A stretch of DNA of 13,823 nt, taken from positions 1-13,823 of the forward strand of contig CAMLNJ010000021.1 in NCBI GenBank assembly GCA_946481225.1. The letters are read 5' to 3'. Made by a program: the position numbers and the translations under genes. Below are positions 1-7,723 of the stretch, piece by piece. This DNA is from an uncultured Verrucomicrobiota bacterium (GTDB lineage: Bacteria > Verrucomicrobiota > Verrucomicrobiae > Opitutales > Opitutaceae). The notes beneath the pieces were generated by a model that had not been told where the DNA came from, ran no database searches, and saw only the letters and a program-made list of their open reading frames with translations. Each line of letters starts with the position of its first letter. The stretch's first letter is position 1.

Positions 1-1233
1 GCCCGGCGGATTGCGCAGCGGCGCGGACAGATTCGGATGCGGCTGCACGCCCGAGTTGTAGAACTCCACCACCTCCTCGAGCGTCGCGAAACGCCCGTCG
101 TGCATGTAGGGCGCCGTCAGCTCGATGTTGCGCAGCGAGGGCACCTTGAACTTCCCGTCGTCCGCGGGGTTTCCTGTGATCGCGCCCACGCCGCGATCCA
201 CCGAGGGATTCTCGATGCCGTTGTTGTTCACGGCATTTCCCGGCACGAAGTTGTCCGTCCCGTGGCACGCGACGCAGGTGGCGTTACCGACCTGCCCGAG
301 AAAAATCCGCCGCCCGAGCAGCTCCTCCGCGGTGAAATTCGAAAAATTCTCCGCCACGCCGGCGTCATACTTCGAGTTGCTCGACACGATCGAGCGCACG
401 AACTGCGCCAACGCGCGCGCGATCCGGTCGCTCGTGATCGTCGCGTCGCCGAAGGCCGCCGTGAACAGCTCCGCGTAGTAATCCTCGAGCGACAGCTTAT
501 CGACCAGCTCCGGCAATGTCATGCCCATCTCGACCTCGTTCTGGATCGGCTGGAGCACCTGTTCCTCCAGCGTCGCCGCACGCTCGTCCCAGAAAAATCT
601 TTCCCGAAGGTAGTAGCGCGCGCTCGTCAGTCCCATCGAGTTGCGCCCCGTCTGTCCGCCAGCGAAGCCCGTGCTCAGCGGCGTCGGATCGGAAAACCCG
701 TGTTCCGGCTGGTGGCACGAGGCGCACGCCACCGTGTTGTTCGCCGAGAGCCGCTTGTCGTAAAACAACACCCGCCCGAGCGCCGCGCCCGCGTCGGTCA
801 CGGGATTGTCGGCCGGCGTGTTGTCCTGCCCCTGGATGACCGGCGCCAGCAGGTGCGGCGGCAGATTGAGCACGCGGTAGTTCTCCGGCGTCGCCGGCAG
901 CGTGGTGGCCTCGGCGCGGCCGTTCGGCAGCTCCGCTTCGTCGTCGGACACAAAACGGAAAAAGTCCCCGGGCGCCACGCTCGCCGTCCGGTCGACCTGA
1001 AAGGTGTGTGCGCTATTACGGACCTTGAAGATCGCGCGGTCCTGCCAGTTCAGCAAATCGGTCGAGATCTGGAGCCGCCACGCGCCGTTGGCGGTGTCGG
1101 TGAGCCGCACGTCCAGCTGCTGCGGCGCGTCGCCGTGGCTGATCGTGACGGAGGGTTCGGCGGCGAGCGGGGTGTTCAGCAAAACGGCGGAAACAAACAC
1201 CGCGATGAGGCAAAGCGGGTGGTGGAGGGGCAT
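1..1233 (-). CDS. Di-heme cytochrome c peroxidase / MauG family, C-terminus cut by window edge
   Basis: The reverse strand is open from ATG at 1233 to base 1 (411 codons, no stop reached). The first 25 residues look like a signal peptide (hydrophobic core, ending near LAA-E). Residues 51-94 form a small module with ISTDLLNW and FFRF. The rest is a bacterial di-heme peroxidase: heme site CASCH at residues 170-174, heme site CVACH at 320-324, and the family signature YMHDGRF at 376-382. Family knowledge: such enzymes reduce H2O2, or oxidise partner proteins, in the periplasm, using one high- and one low-potential c-type heme. The start has GGAGG almost touching the ATG, too close for a normal ribosome site, but no better in-frame start exists upstream. 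It lies 58 bp downstream of the rhomboid gene on the same strand. CCP, MauG or MbnH-like substrate use cannot be settled from sequence. Family assignment is secure. Confidence 0.93.
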   Translation of the reverse strand, partial: MPLHHPLCLIAVFVSAVLLNTPLAAEPSVTISHGDAPQQLDVRLTDTANGAWRLQISTDLLNWQDRAIFKVRNSAHTFQVDRTASVAPGDFFRFVSDDEAELPNGRAEATTLPATPENYRVLNLPPHLLAPVIQGQDNTPADNPVTDAGAALGRVLFYDKRLSANNTVACASCHQPEHGFSDPTPLSTGFAGGQTGRNSMGLTSARYYLRERFFWDERAATLEEQVLQPIQNEVEMGMTLPELVDKLSLEDYYAELFTAAFGDATITSDRIARALAQFVRSIVSSNSKYDAGVAENFSNFTAEELLGRRIFLGQVGNATCVACHGTDNFVPGNAVNNNGIENPSVDRGVGAITGNPADDGKFKVPSLRNIELTAPYMHDGRFATLEEVVEFYNSGVQPHPNLSAPLRNPPG

Positions 1234-1269
1234 GCCTCCATCAAAGCAGAGTATCGTTAAGGGATTATT

Positions 1270-1299
1270 AAGGGCGCGCCCTTTTCGGGCTTCAGCCCG
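1270..1299. repeat. Perfect 14-nt palindrome plus adjacent hairpin
   Basis: AAGGGCGCGCCCTT at 1270-1283 is a perfect palindrome. Immediately beside it, CGGGC-TTCA-GCCCG (1286-1299) can form a 5-bp hairpin that covers the rhomboid stop codon (1292-1294). The pair fills most of the gap between rhomboid and peroxidase. In the direction of those genes no T-tract follows, so an intrinsic terminator is not well supported. A dyad operator for the peroxidase gene, or an mRNA processing or stability element, is equally possible. Confidence 0.4.
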
Positions 1300-2179
1300 G
1301 GATTCTCCCGCGCGCCGCGAACACGAAGCCTGCCGCGAGACCCACGCAGAACCCCGCCGCGTGCGCCGGCACGTCGACCGGCGCCTCGCCTCCGCCATAG
1401 AGCATCAAGGCCGTCACGCCCGCGCCCAGCGTGGTCAAGATCGTCCGCCACGGCCGCAGTTTTCCCACCCCGCTCGTCAATGCCACGCGCAGCATCCGCC
1501 CCGTCAGCAGGCCGAGCGCGGCGAACAAGGCCGTCGAGGCCCCGAGCGAACGATACTCCTCCGGAAACCGCGTCGCGCCCACCAGGAGGTTTCCCAAAGC
1601 CGCCGACACGCCGAGCAACGCCACGCCCGTCGCCCACCCCCACATCGACAAGACCACCGCGAAAAGAAACACCCCGCCGACCAGGTTCGATATCAGGTGC
1701 TCGGCGTTCGCGTGCAAAAACAACCCGGTGAAAGGCCGCCACCACTCGCCCTCCGAGAAGACCGCGCGCGCGTCCATCGCCGTCGCCGCCGTGAGCTCCG
1801 GCCAGCGCTGCTGCGCGGCGAAACACGCGATGACGGCCCACGCCCAAACGAGCGCGAGAAACAACGATTCGCGCCACTTGCGAGGCAACACCTCGCCGCG
1901 CGGCGCCGGCGGCCAGCCCGCGTTTTCACGATCAAATAGTTCCAGCTGCTCGCGCACCGCGTCCTTCGCCTCCGGCGGCACCAACAACAAATACCCGCCG
2001 CCGCCCTCGCCGTTGCGCTCCCGCAATACATAGGGATGTCCCATCGTCAGCGCCACGAGCCCGTGATCGAAGCCCGAGGCGGCGTCCGCGTAGACGCCCG
2101 CCTCCGCCCAGCCGTCTCCCGGCGCGCCCGGCGCGAGTTCGCCCTCCGCGGCGGGGGCAATGGGATCGACGCTTGTCAT
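1292..2179 (-). CDS. Rhomboid family intramembrane serine protease with N-terminal cytosolic domain
   Basis: This is a 295-residue membrane protein from ATG 2179. Residues 1-100 are soluble and contain a small alpha/beta segment (about 28-85, with YLLLVPPE) resembling the N-terminal domain that often precedes rhomboid cores. The core from about 104 has six hydrophobic stretches. H156, H161 and N165 match the spacing of GlpG H145, H150 and N154 (oxyanion-hole residues). The GASTA motif carries the nucleophile S215 in a later membrane segment, and AHAAGF carries H273, completing the Ser-His dyad. Family knowledge: rhomboids cleave transmembrane substrates within the bilayer, or act in membrane-protein quality control. 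The substrate here is unknown. It follows an ABC exporter gene by 81 bp and precedes the peroxidase by 58 bp, so co-transcription is possible. All catalytic residues are present, so I expect an active protease. Confidence 0.93.
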   Translation of the reverse strand: MTSVDPIAPAAEGELAPGAPGDGWAEAGVYADAASGFDHGLVALTMGHPYVLRERNGEGGGGYLLLVPPEAKDAVREQLELFDRENAGWPPAPRGEVLPRKWRESLFLALVWAWAVIACFAAQQRWPELTAATAMDARAVFSEGEWWRPFTGLFLHANAEHLISNLVGGVFLFAVVLSMWGWATGVALLGVSAALGNLLVGATRFPEEYRSLGASTALFAALGLLTGRMLRVALTSGVGKLRPWRTILTTLGAGVTALMLYGGGEAPVDVPAHAAGFCVGLAAGFVFAARGRIPG

Positions 2180-2227
2180 CGGGCGGCATCATGACGCCTT
2201 TCGGCCGCCGCGCCACCGCCGAAGGAT

Positions 2228-2248
2228 AAAAAATCGCGCGGTTTCCGC
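2228..2248 (-). terminator. Possible weak intrinsic terminator after the ABC exporter
   Basis: Read on the minus strand, 13 bases past the exporter's TAA, GCGG-AAA-CCGC (2248-2238) forms a 4-bp GC stem with a 3-nt loop. GCGA follows, then six T residues (2233-2228). The stem is short and separated from the T-tract, so termination would be partial at best. If active, it would uncouple the exporter from the rhomboid gene. Confidence 0.3.
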
Positions 2249-2260
2249 CGTCCCCCGCCT

Positions 2261-4048
2261 TTACCCGCGCAACTGCTGCCCGCGCACCAGGTCTTGGAAC
2301 AGACCCGCTTGCGCCATCAGCTCATCGTAACCGCCGACCTGCGCCACCGCGCCGGCCTCGAGCACGAAAATGCGGTCGCAGTGCTTCACCGTGGAAAGAC
2401 GGTGCGCGATAAAGATCGCCGTGCGGTCCCCCAGGTTGCCCTCGATGGCCTGCGAAATCAGCTGCTCGCTCAACGTGTCGAGCGCGCTCGTCGCCTCGTC
2501 GAAGATGAAGCACGCCGGGTCGGCCAACAACGCCCGCGCGATGGCGAGACGCTGGCGCTGGCCGCCCGAAAGCATCGAGCCGCCCTCGCCCACCCGCGCG
2601 TCGAGCCCGCCGGGCAACGCGGCGATAAACTCCCAGGCGTTGGCCTGCTCGCAGGCGCGGCGGATCTGCGCGTCGTCCGCGTCGGGCCGCGCCACGCGCA
2701 GATTGTCGCGCAGGCTCGAGTTGAAGATGAAGGGATCCTGCGGCACGACGCCGAAGTGCCGCCGCAACGCGCGTGTCGAATAGGCGCGCAGATCGGTCTC
2801 TCCGATGCGCAACACGCCCGACTGCGGATCGTAGAGGCGCAGCAAAAGCTGCGTGACGGTCGTCTTGCCCGCGCCCGAAGGACCGACGAAGGCCACGCGC
2901 TCGCCGGGCCGAAGCGTCAGCGTGAGATCCCGCAGCACGGGCTTGGCCGGATCGTAGCCAAACGCGACGTGTTCGAACGAGATCGGCGCGCGGCGCGGCG
3001 GCGCCTCGTCCGAACCCGCCGGATCGGGCGTCGTCGTCGCCGTGTCCAGCACCGCGCCGATACGCTCCAACGCCGCCGAACATCCGCCCCATAGCGTAAA
3101 GGCCGCGAACACGCCCTGCATCGGACCGGTCAGACCGAGGTAGGCCGCGAGGCAGGCCGCCACCACGCCGAGATCGATGTGGCCGTCGAGATAACGCCAG
3201 GTGCAGGCCGCCATGAGGATCGCGTAGCACACGTAGCTCAGCCCCTCCTGCTTGATCCACTCGACATGCGAATACACGTCGCGCTCGTAGCTCTTGCGCC
3301 GGATCACGTCCGCCTGCCGCTCGAAATTTTGCGCCACCTGCGCCTCCATCGCGTAGAGCTTCACCGCCTTGTTGCCGCGCAACAGGTCCGCCACCTGGCC
3401 GCTCACGTCGCCCTCCACGCTCTGAAAGTCCTTCTGGATGCCCTCGATCCGCTTCCGCGCCCGCATCATCATGCGCACGCTCAGCAGCGCCGTGCCCATC
3501 AGCACAGAGGCCAGCACCCAGTCCCATTTCCAAAACAGCGCCAGCGTGATGATCACGCCCGCGATCGATCCCGGCAGGTTCATCGTCGCGTGACCGAAAA
3601 AATCCATCACCGCGCGCAGCGGGGAACCGAAGAGATAGCTGAACAACTCGCCCGAGGAATGCGTGCCGTGAAAACGCAGGCAGAGATGGTTCACATGGCG
3701 GAAAAACTGCCGCCGCAGCGCGAAGATCACCTGCTCGCGCGCCCGCGTGAAAAGCCGGTATCCGAAATGCCAGAACGCCATGCGCAGGATGCTCGTCAGC
3801 ACGAGATAGACCGCCGCCAGCCACGCAAGCCGCCTCCAACGCTCCGCCGTGTCCAGCTCCACGTCCGGCACGTCGAGCACGTAGGTAAACAGCCACTTCG
3901 GGAACACGTTCTGTATCGCCACCGCCGAGCCGCTGATGCCCACGAGCAACAGCGCCGCCACGATGCTCACGCGGTGTTGCCAAAGCATCGGCCACACATG
4001 GCGCCGAAAGGCGGATTGCGAAGGAACCGGGGAGGCGGCGGAGGACAT
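2261..4048 (-). CDS. ABC exporter, fused permease and ATPase (MsbA/MdlB-like half transporter)
   Basis: The product is 595 residues from ATG 4048. An in-frame GTG at 4117 would add 23 residues, but that stretch lacks conserved features and neither start has a clear ribosome site. The N-terminal half (about 15-335) is a type I exporter membrane domain with hydrophobic segments near 28-47, 77-92, 160-175, 180-195 and 268-285. The C-terminal half is a complete nucleotide-binding domain: Walker A GPSGAGKTT (390-398), Q-loop Q437, signature LSGGQ (493-497), Walker B ending in D517-E518 and H-loop H549. Family knowledge: such half transporters work as dimers and export lipids, drugs or peptides across the inner membrane. 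The substrate cannot be told from sequence; there is no N-terminal peptidase domain, so it is not a bacteriocin-type processing exporter. Length is normal for the family. Confidence 0.94.
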   Translation of the reverse strand: MSSAASPVPSQSAFRRHVWPMLWQHRVSIVAALLLVGISGSAVAIQNVFPKWLFTYVLDVPDVELDTAERWRRLAWLAAVYLVLTSILRMAFWHFGYRLFTRAREQVIFALRRQFFRHVNHLCLRFHGTHSSGELFSYLFGSPLRAVMDFFGHATMNLPGSIAGVIITLALFWKWDWVLASVLMGTALLSVRMMMRARKRIEGIQKDFQSVEGDVSGQVADLLRGNKAVKLYAMEAQVAQNFERQADVIRRKSYERDVYSHVEWIKQEGLSYVCYAILMAACTWRYLDGHIDLGVVAACLAAYLGLTGPMQGVFAAFTLWGGCSAALERIGAVLDTATTTPDPAGSDEAPPRRAPISFEHVAFGYDPAKPVLRDLTLTLRPGERVAFVGPSGAGKTTVTQLLLRLYDPQSGVLRIGETDLRAYSTRALRRHFGVVPQDPFIFNSSLRDNLRVARPDADDAQIRRACEQANAWEFIAALPGGLDARVGEGGSMLSGGQRQRLAIARALLADPACFIFDEATSALDTLSEQLISQAIEGNLGDRTAIFIAHRLSTVKHCDRIFVLEAGAVAQVGGYDELMAQAGLFQDLVRGQQLRG

Positions 4049-4189
4049 AGACGGGCCTAGATCGGTCGGGCCGGAAACCCCGCCCGTCAATCTCGAGTCT
4101 GCCCAACCGCGAATCACGCGCCGAGGCGCGGACGATTTTCGCCGTTCACTTGCCCCCGCTCCGCCAGCGCGCCAGAAGACGCCACTCGC

Positions 4190-5716
4190 ATGCGTTGTCC
4201 CGCCACACTCCGTTTCCCGGTCCGCGCCGTGGCTTCCGCCGCGCTCGCACTCCTCGCCGCCGCGTCCTCCCTCCCCGCCGCGTCGAGCATTCAGACCGTT
4301 TTCTACGACATGCCCGCCGGTCTTCTACCCGCCGCGATGCCCGCGCCCAGCGCGCAACTCGCCGCCGTCGCCGACTATCCGGATGACCCCGCGCGCCTCA
4401 CCTTCATCGCGCGCCTCTACCTGCCCGATCCCGACGTCCACGGCCCGGGTCCCTACCCGGTCGTCGTGTTTCTCCACGGCTCCGGCGGTCTCTGGAGCAA
4501 CGACACGATCCCGGCGACGATTGCCTCCAACACCGCCAACAGCGCCCTCGCCTCGCAGTTTCGCGATTGGGGCGACCTGCTGATCAGCCTCGGCTACGCC
4601 ACCCTCTTCCCCGACAGCTACAATCCCCGCGGCATCGCCGGCGGCTTCGAGGGGCGCCGCCCGCACCACGACACCGCCGAGGACGACTCCCTTTGCTCGC
4701 CCAACTACGAGCGCCCGAAGGACGTCGTCGCCGCGCTGGAATATCTCGTCTCCCGTTCCGACATCGACCGCGAGCGCGTTGCCCTGATCGGCTTTTCCCA
4801 CGGCGCCCAGACCGGCATGAACGCCCTCCTCGACGCTTCCGTCGACCGCGGCGTCTACGACGTCGATTACGTTGATCTCGTCGAAGATCCGCTCAACCCG
4901 GGCCAGTTCATCGAAAAGACGGTCAAGAAAACCGTCCCATCGCCCGTGCGCATCCCGGCGCACCTGCCGATTCCGCGGTTCTGCGTGTTCTACTACGGCG
5001 GCGGCAGCCACTACGGTTACCACGGCCAGGCCTCCTCCACCGCCGCCGGCCGTTACATGATGGATCGCCGCACCACCGCCATCCTCTTCCACGGCACGGG
5101 CGATTCGCTCATGGGTATCACGAATCACACTACGACGCCCGTCGCCGGGACCGTTTACCCGATCAAGCAGGTCCTCGCCTCCGCCGCCCAGGCCGCGACC
5201 CTCGGGCTGCCCAATCCCATCGTTCGCCACCACATCTTCGACCGCACGTCCGTGCACACGCCGTCCACCGCCCGCGTCGGCCACTCCTTTGATCTCGGCA
5301 GCGTGACCATCGCCGACGAGGCCGACTGGGACACCGCCAACGAAAGCCCCAACCAGAAAGCCCGCCGCCTCGCCCGCGAGGAGGTCCTGCGCTGGCTCGA
5401 CTTCAAACTCGGCCCCGCGCCGACGCTCTCCCTCGCGCCCGCCGCCGCGCAACCCGAGACGCACGTCGAGGCCGCCTGGCCCACCCGCGCGCGAATCCGC
5501 TACAAACTCGAGCGCAGCGAAACCCTCGCCGTCGGCTCGTGGACCGACGCCACCGCCGAGACCGACGGCACCGGGTCGCCCTTCACCCACCTTGCCCCCC
5601 GCCCCGCCGACGGCGCCCGCGTGTTTTTCCGTCTCCGCTACCAACCCCTCGCCATGCCGACCACGGCGCCCGAGCACGCCGGCTTTTTCAAAACCTACGC
5701 CGATTTCGGCTTCTGA
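4190..5716 (+). CDS. Secreted dienelactone-hydrolase-like alpha/beta hydrolase with C-terminal verrucomicrobial module
   Basis: The product is 508 residues from ATG 4190. Residues 1-31 are a signal peptide (Arg-containing start, Ala/Leu core, SLPAAS), so the enzyme is exported. The hydrolase fold runs to about 408. It has oxyanion-hole FLHGSGG (94-100), nucleophile elbow GFSHG with S203, a probable acid D305 in HGTGDS and a probable catalytic histidine H365 in GHSFD, so the triad is complete. An insertion at about 218-290 is rich in Tyr, His and Gly. Residues 435-484 repeat the pattern seen in the peroxidase gene: LERSETL, GSW, VFFRL. This is likely a small beta-sandwich appendage. An 18-residue tail follows. 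Family knowledge: DLH-like enzymes cleave esters or lactones, and secreted forms often act on polysaccharide ester groups; the substrate here is unknown. The gene is divergent from the ABC exporter, with 141 bp between the starts. Confidence 0.88.
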   Translation: MRCPATLRFPVRAVASAALALLAAASSLPAASSIQTVFYDMPAGLLPAAMPAPSAQLAAVADYPDDPARLTFIARLYLPDPDVHGPGPYPVVVFLHGSGGLWSNDTIPATIASNTANSALASQFRDWGDLLISLGYATLFPDSYNPRGIAGGFEGRRPHHDTAEDDSLCSPNYERPKDVVAALEYLVSRSDIDRERVALIGFSHGAQTGMNALLDASVDRGVYDVDYVDLVEDPLNPGQFIEKTVKKTVPSPVRIPAHLPIPRFCVFYYGGGSHYGYHGQASSTAAGRYMMDRRTTAILFHGTGDSLMGITNHTTTPVAGTVYPIKQVLASAAQAATLGLPNPIVRHHIFDRTSVHTPSTARVGHSFDLGSVTIADEADWDTANESPNQKARRLAREEVLRWLDFKLGPAPTLSLAPAAAQPETHVEAAWPTRARIRYKLERSETLAVGSWTDATAETDGTGSPFTHLAPRPADGARVFFRLRYQPLAMPTTAPEHAGFFKTYADFGF

Positions 5717-5755
5717 TATCCAGCTCCCGTGGACTGGGACCAAGACTGGAACTGT

Positions 5756-5773
5756 GCGGCAGCCTGCTGCCGC
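5756..5773 (+). repeat. Perfect 8-bp inverted repeat, possible terminator or REP-like element
   Basis: GCGGCAGC-CT-GCTGCCGC is a perfect inverted repeat 40 bases after the hydrolase stop codon, followed by TTTCC. It could fold into a very stable hairpin and end transcription of the hydrolase gene, although the T-tract is short. Its form also resembles the palindromic cores of dispersed intergenic repeats; that reading is inference until copies are found elsewhere in the genome. Confidence 0.5.
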
Positions 5774-5780
5774 TTTCCAA

Positions 5781-5800
5781 CGGCCAGCCCTGCTGGGCCG
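5781..5800 (+). repeat. Second GC-rich hairpin, one bulged G
   Basis: CGGCCAGC and GCTGGGCCG pair over eight positions around a two-base CT tip, with one bulged G. It lies seven bases after the first hairpin. Two hairpins of the same size side by side suggest a composite repeat element rather than a simple terminator. Confidence 0.4.
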
Positions 5801-5956
5801 CCCCGTCCATCCGATGGCAGCAAAGCCGCTATCCCGCTTCCGAAATCCGCCATGGCTTCTTACCGTAGAACACCTATTTAATCCTAGGGAAATCTCCGTA
5901 TTTTTTTACAAATCCCCTTATTGCCATGTTACGGAAAGAAAGTCCTAGCTGCCCAT

Positions 5957-6412
5957 GTGAACGGCATTAAGGATACTCTTTCCGATCTATTCACACTTCG
6001 CGCAGTTTGCCGCGCAGCCCTTCTAGGCGCGGCCTTACTTCTGCAATCCGGCTGCGCGATTCATTATTACGACGCGAAAACCGGAACCGAGCACGTTTGG
6101 GGACTCGCCCATATAAAAATGCGTGCAGCGCCAATGGAAGGCGCACCGAACCCTGCGATCGCCACGCAAACGGAAACCTTCGGATTGGGACTCGGCGCGG
6201 GCTCCGCCGACCCGCACCTCGCTTTGGGATGGAATCGCCACACTCGCATCGCGGTCCCCAACGACACCGCGCTTTCGATCAAGTGGCCCACATCCCAACT
6301 CTTCGACGTTCGGCTCGGCACCCAGCCGCCCTTCCTCCCCCCGGCCCCACCCGAGCCGCAGGCCACCACGCCCCTTTGCCCCTCCGATTCTTCCGCACCT
6401 GCTTCGAAATGA
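5957..6412 (+). CDS. Small conserved-looking hypothetical lipoprotein
   Basis: The product is 151 residues from GTG 5957. An in-frame TTG at 5921 would add 12 residues; neither has a clear ribosome site, and the GTG places the signal peptide better. A hydrophobic stretch (about 20-31) ends in a lipobox LQSGC, with Cys33 as the lipidated residue. Ala at +2 favours the outer membrane under the E. coli Lol rule. The mature part contains HYYDAKTGTEHVWG and HIKM near its start, then Gly-rich GLGLGAG, a LGWNRHTRI stretch and a proline-rich tail (about 125-140). I do not recognise a named family. The stop overlaps the next start as ATGA (6409-6412), so the two are translationally coupled and probably act together. 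Codon use near the 5' end is less GC-rich than in neighbouring genes. Confidence 0.8.
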   Translation: MNGIKDTLSDLFTLRAVCRAALLGAALLLQSGCAIHYYDAKTGTEHVWGLAHIKMRAAPMEGAPNPAIATQTETFGLGLGAGSADPHLALGWNRHTRIAVPNDTALSIKWPTSQLFDVRLGTQPPFLPPAPPEPQATTPLCPSDSSAPASK

Positions 6413-7701
6413 ACACCACCGCATCCAGCTCGCTCGCCCTCCGACTCCTCCCCGCCCTCGCCTTCGCCACCCTCGGCGCCGGCTGCGTGGGCTATAACAG
6501 CACCCTCTTCGTCACCAAATCCAACGTCGGCCTCGATTTCGACACCAAGCCGCCCACCACCGAGATCACGATCTCGCGCAAGGAGGGTGTCATCTCCCCC
6601 AGCTTCGAGGGAGGCAAGACGCCTCCCGTTCTGGCCAGCTTCAAGCCGCACGGCGGCAACGGCAACGGATTCGAAAACTTCTTCTTCGGCGTCGATCAAA
6701 CCTTCGCCGGCGGCGACGCCGCCATCGCCATGACCAAGCTCTACGACAGCCCCGTGCCCGGCGCCTACACAGCGGCACCCGGCGAAGCGTCCACGGACTA
6801 CGACTCCTCCCTCACCGTCACCGAGCCCGTCGCCCGCTTCTGCTGGCAAAAGATCCCCGACGCCTCCGCCGCCCGGCCCTTCGTCTTCGCCACCGACACT
6901 ATGGTCGGCCTCAAAATCGGATGGACGGGCGCCGCTTCGGTTCCCGACTCCGTGAAGATTGGCTTCAACCGCAAAGAGTTCGCTTGGGCGCCGCTCAGCA
7001 AGAGCCCCAAAGACGCGCGGGGAAAAGTCGCCCTGAAAAACCCGTCCTTTCTCGCGACCGTCGAGCACGAAATCAAAATCGCCGGCACGGAAAACGAGAC
7101 CTCCGCGATGCAGTATTTCGCGACCGGCGAAGCCGCCACCCTCCTCGCCCGCCAGCCGGCCGTGCGCAAGGCGATGCTCACCCGCCTCGACCCCAAGCTC
7201 GGCTTCCAACTCGGAGGCTCGGTGCCTGTCGAATACCTTTCGACCACGTTCCAAATCATTAACGGCCTGTCGTCCAGCGGCGACACGACAGCCCAGGAGC
7301 TGCTGGGCAAACTCCAAGCCCTAGAAGGCATCACCCTCCCATCCGCCCCGGTCTACACCTTCGCATACAACCCCGCCAACTTCACGATCACCCAGTCCGG
7401 CCCCAACCCTCCCGCGAACCCTCGCGACCTCCCGAGCTTGATCACGCTCGTCGGAGATCTCGAAAGCAACCAGCGCCAGCTCAACCAAGTTTGGCAGGCG
7501 ATCTCCGAAGGCCGCGGCGTCCTCTACCAAGCGCCCGGAGCTGCCGCCACCATTCCTGTGACGGACACGGAGCGTAAGATGCTGCTCGACGCCCAGACCG
7601 CCAACGCCCGCCAACTCGACGAACTTCGCGACCAGATCTCCACAAACCGCGCCGTCACCAACGCAACCTACTTTGTCCTGTCCCTCCTCTCCCCCCGCTA
7701 A
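6409..7701 (+). CDS. Large hypothetical lipoprotein with C-terminal helical region
   Basis: The product is 430 residues from ATG 6409, which overlaps the previous stop by four bases. The open frame extends upstream, but that part is antisense-like filler inside the first lipoprotein gene. The signal sequence has a Leu/Ala core and lipobox LGAGC with Cys26; Val at +2 is compatible with the outer membrane. Residues 30-240 look beta-rich and include striking motifs such as TKSNVGLDFDTKPPT, SRKEGVISPSFEGG and FFGVDQTFAGGDAA. Residues 345-365 and 385-412 are charged, amphipathic helices with coiled-coil character. A hydrophobic C-terminus follows. I do not recognise a named family or a catalytic motif. 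With its coupled partner and the small protein 22 bp downstream it forms a tight cluster. A structural or scaffold role in the outer membrane is a guess only. Confidence 0.85.
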   Translation: MNTTASSSLALRLLPALAFATLGAGCVGYNSTLFVTKSNVGLDFDTKPPTTEITISRKEGVISPSFEGGKTPPVLASFKPHGGNGNGFENFFFGVDQTFAGGDAAIAMTKLYDSPVPGAYTAAPGEASTDYDSSLTVTEPVARFCWQKIPDASAARPFVFATDTMVGLKIGWTGAASVPDSVKIGFNRKEFAWAPLSKSPKDARGKVALKNPSFLATVEHEIKIAGTENETSAMQYFATGEAATLLARQPAVRKAMLTRLDPKLGFQLGGSVPVEYLSTTFQIINGLSSSGDTTAQELLGKLQALEGITLPSAPVYTFAYNPANFTITQSGPNPPANPRDLPSLITLVGDLESNQRQLNQVWQAISEGRGVLYQAPGAAATIPVTDTERKMLLDAQTANARQLDELRDQISTNRAVTNATYFVLSLLSPR

Positions 7702-7723
7702 GCCCGCTCCGCTTCTCCCCGCC

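Larger units (their letters stand above)
5717..5956. other. Intergenic region: GC hairpins followed by an AT-rich leader
   Basis: This 240-bp gap is unlike its surroundings. The left part (5740-5800) carries two GC-rich hairpins. The right part is AT-rich: bases 5881-5940 hold only 22 G or C out of 60, with a T7 run at 5901-5907. It is the natural place for the promoter of the lipoprotein cluster. A poor sigma70-like pair can be drawn (TTTACA 5905-5910, TGTTAC 5927-5932), but I do not rely on it. I see no convincing gene here. Confidence 0.6.

Noticed and set aside
37..1260. 407-codon plus-strand open frame opposite the peroxidase
   Set aside because: Arg/His-rich, no domain pattern. The opposite strand encodes a complete heme-peroxidase signature with two CxxCH sites.
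2322..4106. 594-codon second minus-strand frame within the ABC exporter gene
   Set aside because: Arg/Gly/Ala-rich filler. The other frame has all ABC ATPase motifs in order.
4325..5743. 472-codon frame antisense to the secreted hydrolase
   Set aside because: Gly/Val/Asp/Glu-rich antisense composition typical of high-GC genes. The plus strand has signal peptide and catalytic triad.
5891..5910. T7 run as an intrinsic terminator
   Set aside because: No adequate stem directly before it. More likely part of an AT-rich promoter region.
6007..6408. N-terminal extension of the large lipoprotein
   Set aside because: Arg-rich out-of-frame reading of the first lipoprotein. The lipobox signal sequence needs the ATG at 6409.
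6067..7317. 416-codon frame antisense to the lipoproteins
   Set aside because: Same antisense bias. The plus strand has two lipoboxes and a coupled start.
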